Source: CANLBN01 sp050633825
Lineage (GTDB): Bacteria > Pseudomonadota > Gammaproteobacteria > Pseudomonadales > Cellvibrionaceae
Length of the DNA stretch: 64,000 nt
NCBI GenBank assembly: GCA_050633825.1
Contig: JBOEHG010000019.1
Span: 1 to 64,000 of the forward strand
Direction: 5' to 3'
A program made the position numbers and the translations under genes. The notes beneath the pieces are model-generated. The model saw only the letters and a list, made by a program, of their open reading frames with translations. It was not told the DNA's origin and did no database searches. Below, one piece after another: positions 62,794 to 64,000 of this stretch; positions within the stretch are counted from its first letter, which is position 1, and every line of letters starts with the position of its first letter.

Positions 62794-63969
62794 ATGCCAT
62801 CCGCTGAGTTGTCTTCAACAGGTAAGCCTGAGCAAAAAACGAATTTGCTCGGGCTTTCGCCAGCGAAGATGGCAGATTTCTTCGAATCTATTGGTGAGAA
62901 GCCATTCCGGGCAACTCAGGTCTTAAAGTGGATTCATCAAAATGGCGTCGATGATTTCGATGTCATGTCTAATCTCAGTAAATCCCTTCGTGAAAAACTC
63001 AAATCGGTAGCAGAGATACAAGGTCCCACTGTTATCCAGCAGTTGGATTCAGAAGACGGCACCCGTAAATTCCTATTCCAAATACCAGGCAACGACTCTG
63101 ATAAGCAAAATGCGGTCGAAACTGTCTTTATCCCTGAAGGTGATCGAGGGACTTTATGTGTGTCATCGCAAGTAGGCTGCTCATTAGACTGTAGCTTTTG
63201 TGCGACAGGCAAACAAGGTTTTAACCGTGACCTTACTGCCGCTGAAATTATCGGTCAGGTATGGGCTGCCGCAAAGTCTTACGGTCAGCTTACGCCTAAA
63301 GGCCCTCGTTCCGTTACGAATGTCGTGATGATGGGAATGGGGGAGCCACTGATGAACTTTGATAATGTGGTCGATTCCATGTCGTTGATGATGGATGATA
63401 ACGCTTATGGTTTGTCTAAGCGTCGAGTGACTTTGAGTACAGCCGGTGTCGTGCCAATGCTTGATCGGCTTGGGGAGGTGACAGATGCGTCACTTGCTAT
63501 TTCTCTACATGCGCCTAATGATGAGTTGCGTAATCAATTAGTCCCGATTAATAAGAAATACCCTATTTCTATGTTGCTGGGGTCTGCAAAGCGTTATATC
63601 GAGGGTTTGCCCGATAATCGCCGTAAAATTACCATAGAGTATACCTTGATTGATCAAGTGAATGATCGCCCACAGCATGCCCATGAACTGGCCGAATTAC
63701 TTCGTGATATTCCTGTGAAAATCAATTTAATCCCCTTCAACCCCTTTGGTCTGGTGGATTATAAAAGGGTTAGTAATAATGCCTTGCGCCGTTTTCAGGA
63801 TATTTTGATTCAGGCAGGCTATACAACCACGATTAGAACCACCCGTGGTGATGATATTGATGCGGCGTGTGGCCAACTGGCCGGTGAAGTGAATGATCGA
63901 ACCCGCCGTAGCGAACGTTATCGGCAGTCAGTAAGTCCCGATATTGTCAAAATAATCCCTGATCACTGA
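62794..63969 (+). CDS. rlmN: Dual-specificity 23S rRNA/tRNA A2-methyltransferase RlmN
   Basis: Radical-SAM methyltransferase of 391 residues that makes m2A2503 in 23S rRNA and m2A37 in some tRNAs. The 4Fe-4S Cys are in CSLDCSFCATGKQGFNR; MMGMGEPLMNFDNVV and the C-terminal catalytic Cys (DDIDAACGQL) are present. The N-terminal ~20 residues are variable. Co-transcribed with ndk. Confidence 0.98.
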   Translation: MPSAELSSTGKPEQKTNLLGLSPAKMADFFESIGEKPFRATQVLKWIHQNGVDDFDVMSNLSKSLREKLKSVAEIQGPTVIQQLDSEDGTRKFLFQIPGNDSDKQNAVETVFIPEGDRGTLCVSSQVGCSLDCSFCATGKQGFNRDLTAAEIIGQVWAAAKSYGQLTPKGPRSVTNVVMMGMGEPLMNFDNVVDSMSLMMDDNAYGLSKRRVTLSTAGVVPMLDRLGEVTDASLAISLHAPNDELRNQLVPINKKYPISMLLGSAKRYIEGLPDNRRKITIEYTLIDQVNDRPQHAHELAELLRDIPVKINLIPFNPFGLVDYKRVSNNALRRFQDILIQAGYTTTIRTTRGDDIDAACGQLAGEVNDRTRRSERYRQSVSPDIVKIIPDH

Positions 63970-63985
63970 GAGTCATAGGCTTAAT

Positions 63986-64000
63986 ATGATTTATGTTGGC
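63986..64000 (+). CDS. Possible start of the next gene, cut by window end
   Basis: An ATG 16 bp after the rlmN stop opens a frame reading MIYVG to the window edge, with AGGC upstream. In relatives pilF/pilW follows rlmN, but five residues cannot identify it. Confidence 0.2.

Noticed and set aside
1..64000. CRISPR arrays, rRNA, tRNA, insertion sequences and prophage genes
   Set aside because: No regularly spaced repeats, transposase, integrase or phage structural gene was seen, and no cloverleaf was recognised in the gaps; a small RNA gene could still be missed by eye.

Overview
The window is about 64 kb of AT-leaning chromosomal DNA from a gammaproteobacterium. Two core blocks have the gene order known from Pseudomonas-like and marine relatives: dnaK-dnaJ-dapB plus carA-carB-greA on the left, and secD-secF-suhB-trmJ-isc-ndk-rlmN on the right. 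A Na+-pumping oxaloacetate decarboxylase and two TRAP transporters point to a marine, sodium-using heterotroph. A Cellvibrionales/Spongiibacteraceae-like origin is a guess from gene content only.

Layout. 1-3.7 kb: dnaK (5' truncated by the window edge), dnaJ, dapB. 3.7-22.3 kb: an accessory block separating dapB from carA, which are usually adjacent. It holds a LysR regulator, a HAMP-only membrane protein coupled to a periplasmic amino-acid-type binding protein, a catabolic module (FAD-dependent D-amino-acid dehydrogenase, RidA-family protein, TAXI receptor, fused TRAP permease), and a signalling cluster: two tandem REC-GGDEF-EAL proteins, two tandem Rcp1-like receiver proteins, a Tat-exported solute-binding protein and two histidine kinases. 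22.0-27.3 kb: a carAB leader with an attenuator-like structure, carA, carB and greA. 27.4-36.2 kb: oadGAB, a DctPQM TRAP transporter of the 2-oxoacid (TakP) type, and a divergent Cache-domain kinase with a NarL-type regulator. 36.4-41.0 kb: glycosyltransferase, membrane acyltransferase, and a cell-surface lipoprotein with cadherin-like repeats and an SGNH hydrolase domain. 41.2-46.7 kb: DegS-type protease, ZapG, ZapE, PurU, a phosphopantetheinyl transferase and a PHP-type phosphatase. 47-64 kb: secDF, a PAS hybrid kinase, suhB, trmJ, the full isc operon, then an inserted SMP-30-like protein with its LacI regulator, then ndk and rlmN.

How the genes work together (inference). The TRAP systems import organic and amino acids with Na+; OadGAB converts oxaloacetate to pyruvate while expelling Na+. 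The 12.5-21.8 kb cluster looks like a phosphorelay controlling cyclic-di-GMP, with duplicated components and one degenerate REC/EAL partner. The isc operon has an IscR-type site at its promoter, four stacked hairpins between iscS and iscU, and an internal terminator before hscB.

The best candidates for undescribed biology are the doubled c-di-GMP signalling cluster, the HAMP-only/binding-protein pair, the SMP-30 homologue lacking all three metal ligands, the iscS-iscU hairpin array, and the carAB leader. No CRISPR array, rRNA, insertion sequence or prophage gene was seen, and no tRNA was recognised by eye.
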